64,000 nt of DNA from Ruegeria discodermiae (GTDB lineage Bacteria > Pseudomonadota > Alphaproteobacteria > Rhodobacterales > Rhodobacteraceae), in assembly GCF_030758345.1 (NCBI RefSeq), contig NZ_JAVAMO010000010.1, positions 1-64,000 of the forward strand, in the 5' to 3' direction. The notes beneath the pieces are model-generated. The model saw only the letters and a program-made list of their open reading frames with translations, was not told where the DNA came from and searched no databases. The position numbers and the translations under genes were made by a program. Within the stretch, counting starts at the first letter, position 1, and each line of letters starts with the position of its first letter. Positions 62,108 through 64,000 of this stretch are shown here, in pieces.

Positions 62108-64000
62108 CAATCTGCGGTCAGCAACGGCGGCTTGTCGCCCGGAATGCGCGGCTGGCGCGGGCCGTTGATCTGCAGATCCAACTCGCCGTTCTTCACAGCG
62201 ACCTTCACCACACCGCCTTTGGCAAGTTTGCCGAATAGCAGTTCTTCGGCCAAAGGCTTCTTGATGTGTTCCTGAATGACGCGTCCCAGCGGGCGCGCAC
62301 CCATCTTGTCGTCATAGCCTTTGTCGGCCAGCCATTCAGCTGCCGGACGGGTCAGTTCTATTGTCACATTGCGATCCAGCAACTGCGCCTCCAGCTGGAG
62401 GACGAATTTCTCGACCACCTGCAAGATGACCTCTTTCGGCAGCGGCGCGAAGGAAATCACCGCATCCAGGCGGTTGCGGAATTCCGGTGTGAACATGCGC
62501 TCGATCGCGGCGGTGTCCTCGCCCTCGCGACGGTCGCGGCCAAAGCCGATGGCTTCCTTGGCCTGCTCCTGCGCCCCGGCATTCGAGGTCATGATCAGAA
62601 CCACGTTGCGGAAATTCACCGTCCGGCCATTGTGGTCGGTCAACTCGCCATGGTCCATCACCTGCAGCAGGATGTTGAAAACATCCGGATGCGCCTTTTC
62701 GATTTCGTCAAGCAGCAGCACGCAGTGCGGGTGCTGGTCGACCCCATCGGTCAGCATGCCGCCCTGGTCAAAGCCGACATAGCCCGGAGGCGCGCCGATC
62801 AGGCGGGAAACCGCATGTTTCTCCATGTATTCAGACATGTCGAAGCGCAGCAGCTCAACACCCAGCGTATCGGCCAATTGCTTGGCGACTTCCGTCTTGC
62901 CGACACCGGTGGGACCGGCAAACAGATAGTTGCCGATTGGCTTTTCCGGTTCGCGCAGGCCCGCGCGGGCCAGTTTGATGGCGCTGGACAGCGCGTCGAT
63001 GGCCTTGTCCTGTCCGAACACCACGCGCTTGAGCGAGGCTTCGAGGTCTTTGAGAACCTCCGCATCGTCCTTGGTGACGTTCTTGGGCGGGATGCGGGCG
63101 ATCTTGGCCACCACCGCCTCGATCTCTTTCACGCCGATAGTTTTGCGCCGCTTGCTTTCCACCACCAGATGCTGCGCCGCGCCTGCCTCATCGATCACGT
63201 CGATGGCCTTGTCAGGCAGCTTGCGGTCGGTGATATAGCGCGCCGCCAGTTCGACCGCCGATTTGATCGCGTCGGCGGTGTATTTGATGTCGTGATGTTC
63301 CTCGAAATAAGGCTTCAAGCCGCGCAGGATCTTCACGCTGTCTTCGACGGTGGGTTCGTTCACGTCGATCTTCTGGAACCGGCGGCTGAGTGCGCGATCC
63401 TTCTCGAAATGCTGGCGGAACTCCTTGTAGGTTGTCGAGCCCATGGTGCGCAGCTTGCCGCCTTGCAAGGCTGGCTTGAGCAGGTTCGAGGCATCCATCG
63501 CACCACCGCTCGTGGCACCGGCGCCTATCACGGTATGAATCTCGTCAATGAACAGCACCGCGTCTGGGTGGCTTTCCAGTTCCGAAACGACGGCCTTGAG
63601 CCGTTCCTCAAAATCGCCGCGATACCGGGTACCCGCCAGCAGCGCGCCCATGTCGAGCGAATAGATCGTGGTGGCCGACAGCACCTCGGGCGTGTTGCCA
63701 TTGACGATCTTGCGTGCGAGACCTTCGGCGATGGCGGTTTTGCCCACGCCGGGGTCGCCCACCAGCAACGGGTTGTTCTTGCGGCGACGGCAGAGCACCT
63801 GAATGCAGCGTTCCACTTCAAGGTCACGGCCGATCAGCGGGTCTACATCGCCATCACGTGCCTTGGCGTTCAGATCGACGCAATATTTCGACAGCGCGCT
63901 TTCCTTCTGGTCCGGCTCGCTTGCTGCGGCCTGCGTTTCTTCTTCGGGTTCATCCGAGCCCGAGACGGACCGGTTTTCGCCATAAGCCGGGTCCTTGGCC
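62107..64000 (-). CDS. clpA: ATP-dependent Clp protease ATPase subunit ClpA, 3' part
   Basis: About 630 codons of the C-terminal part; the 5' end lies beyond the right edge. The first AAA+ module has [20 protein letters not shown] (Walker A) and [20 protein letters not shown] (Walker B), the second [20 protein letters not shown] and [20 protein letters not shown], with sensor MTSNAG. The [20 protein letters not shown] stretch contains the ClpP-binding loop region of ClpA (IGL/IGF). ClpA unfolds substrates for ClpP; clpS and clpP are not in view. The missing N-terminal part should hold the ClpS-binding domain. Confidence 0.96.
   Translation of the reverse strand, partial: AKDPAYGENRSVSGSDEPEEETQAAASEPDQKESALSKYCVDLNAKARDGDVDPLIGRDLEVERCIQVLCRRRKNNPLLVGDPGVGKTAIAEGLARKIVNGNTPEVLSATTIYSLDMGALLAGTRYRGDFEERLKAVVSELESHPDAVLFIDEIHTVIGAGATSGGAMDASNLLKPALQGGKLRTMGSTTYKEFRQHFEKDRALSRRFQKIDVNEPTVEDSVKILRGLKPYFEEHHDIKYTADAIKSAVELAARYITDRKLPDKAIDVIDEAGAAQHLVVESKRRKTIGVKEIEAVVAKIARIPPKNVTKDDAEVLKDLEASLKRVVFGQDKAIDALSSAIKLARAGLREPEKPIGNYLFAGPTGVGKTEVAKQLADTLGVELLRFDMSEYMEKHAVSRLIGAPPGYVGFDQGGMLTDGVDQHPHCVLLLDEIEKAHPDVFNILLQVMDHGELTDHNGRTVNFRNVVLIMTSNAGAQEQAKEAIGFGRDRREGEDTAAIERMFTPEFRNRLDAVISFAPLPKEVILQVVEKFVLQLEAQLLDRNVTIELTRPAAEWLADKGYDDKMGARPLGRVIQEHIKKPLAEELLFGKLAKGGVVKVAVKNGELDLQINGPRQPRIPGDKPPLLTAD

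Overview
The window looks like a stretch of ordinary chromosome from a marine alphaproteobacterium of the Rhodobacterales (roseobacter group). The grounds are a GC-rich sequence, dense short operons with ATGA or TGATG stop/start overlaps, and lineage-typical gene sets: Hsp20 followed by DUF1150, a DUF1244 protein, a fused ATP sulfurylase/APS kinase, the lgt-MidA-pgeF run, a UbiK-type BMFP protein, GroESL behind a perfect CIRCE element, and a DUF1800/DUF1501 pair. I saw no tRNA, rRNA, CRISPR array, complete insertion sequence or prophage. This is inference from recognised protein families, not from a database search.

Layout. 1-2.0 kb: a DUF2189 membrane protein, then a scar with the 3' end of an IS630-type transposase gene and the 3' end of an ABC permease gene. 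2.0-8.1 kb: DUF1244, a small membrane protein, N-formylglutamate amidohydrolase, pyruvate kinase, a lower-GC insert with an ArsR-type regulator, Mn-dependent pyrophosphatase, a DUF2161 nuclease-fold protein. 8.2-17.8 kb: PhoD phosphatase, groESL, a DUF3302/HlyD pair, two DMT exporters, a secreted lipase-like hydrolase overlapping an orphan phnM-like gene. 17.8-23.7 kb: purE - reductase - purK, GNAT, YdcH, heat-shock hsp20-DUF1150, PhzF, GT10. 23.7-31.1 kb: fasciclin, sat/cysC, then a trxB - RES - cyclase operon divergent from an Lrp/AsnC regulator, and a Hint-domain protein. 31.1-38.4 kb: a structured non-coding stretch, pgeF-midA-lgt, ubiK, YbjN, proC-csaA-dehydrogenase, tdk. 38.4-44.4 kb: a structured leader with an unknown gene and arsH, an acidic orphan protein, a long KAS III divergent from a phosphotransacetylase, and an MFS exporter behind a SoxR-like box. 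44.4-55.7 kb: carB, pabB-pabC-CPBP protease, aspS, DUF1800/DUF1501, rpsD. 55.7-64 kb: methyltransferase, DUF2125, ChaC-like cyclotransferase, an ExbB/OmpA stator-like pair, an M23 peptidase and the 3' part of clpA.

How the genes work together. Most are housekeeping: purine synthesis (purE, purK), pyrimidine/arginine precursor (carB, tdk), folate (pabB, pabC), glycolysis (pyk), sulfate activation (sat/cysC), proteostasis (groESL, hsp20, clpA), envelope maturation (lgt, pgeF, M23), translation (aspS, rpsD, csaA). The most unusual set is trxB - RES-domain protein - membrane haem/ferredoxin/class III cyclase (26.3-29.5 kb): an NADPH flavoenzyme, a putative NAD+ phosphorylase without a visible antitoxin, and a cyclase carrying its own predicted redox domains. 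It is my best candidate for an undescribed system. Second-tier candidates are the 38.4-38.8 kb leader whose inverted repeat could hide a ribosome binding site, the ExbB/OmpA pair, the SoxR-like promoter on the MFS exporter, and the structured non-coding stretch at 31.1-31.4 kb.
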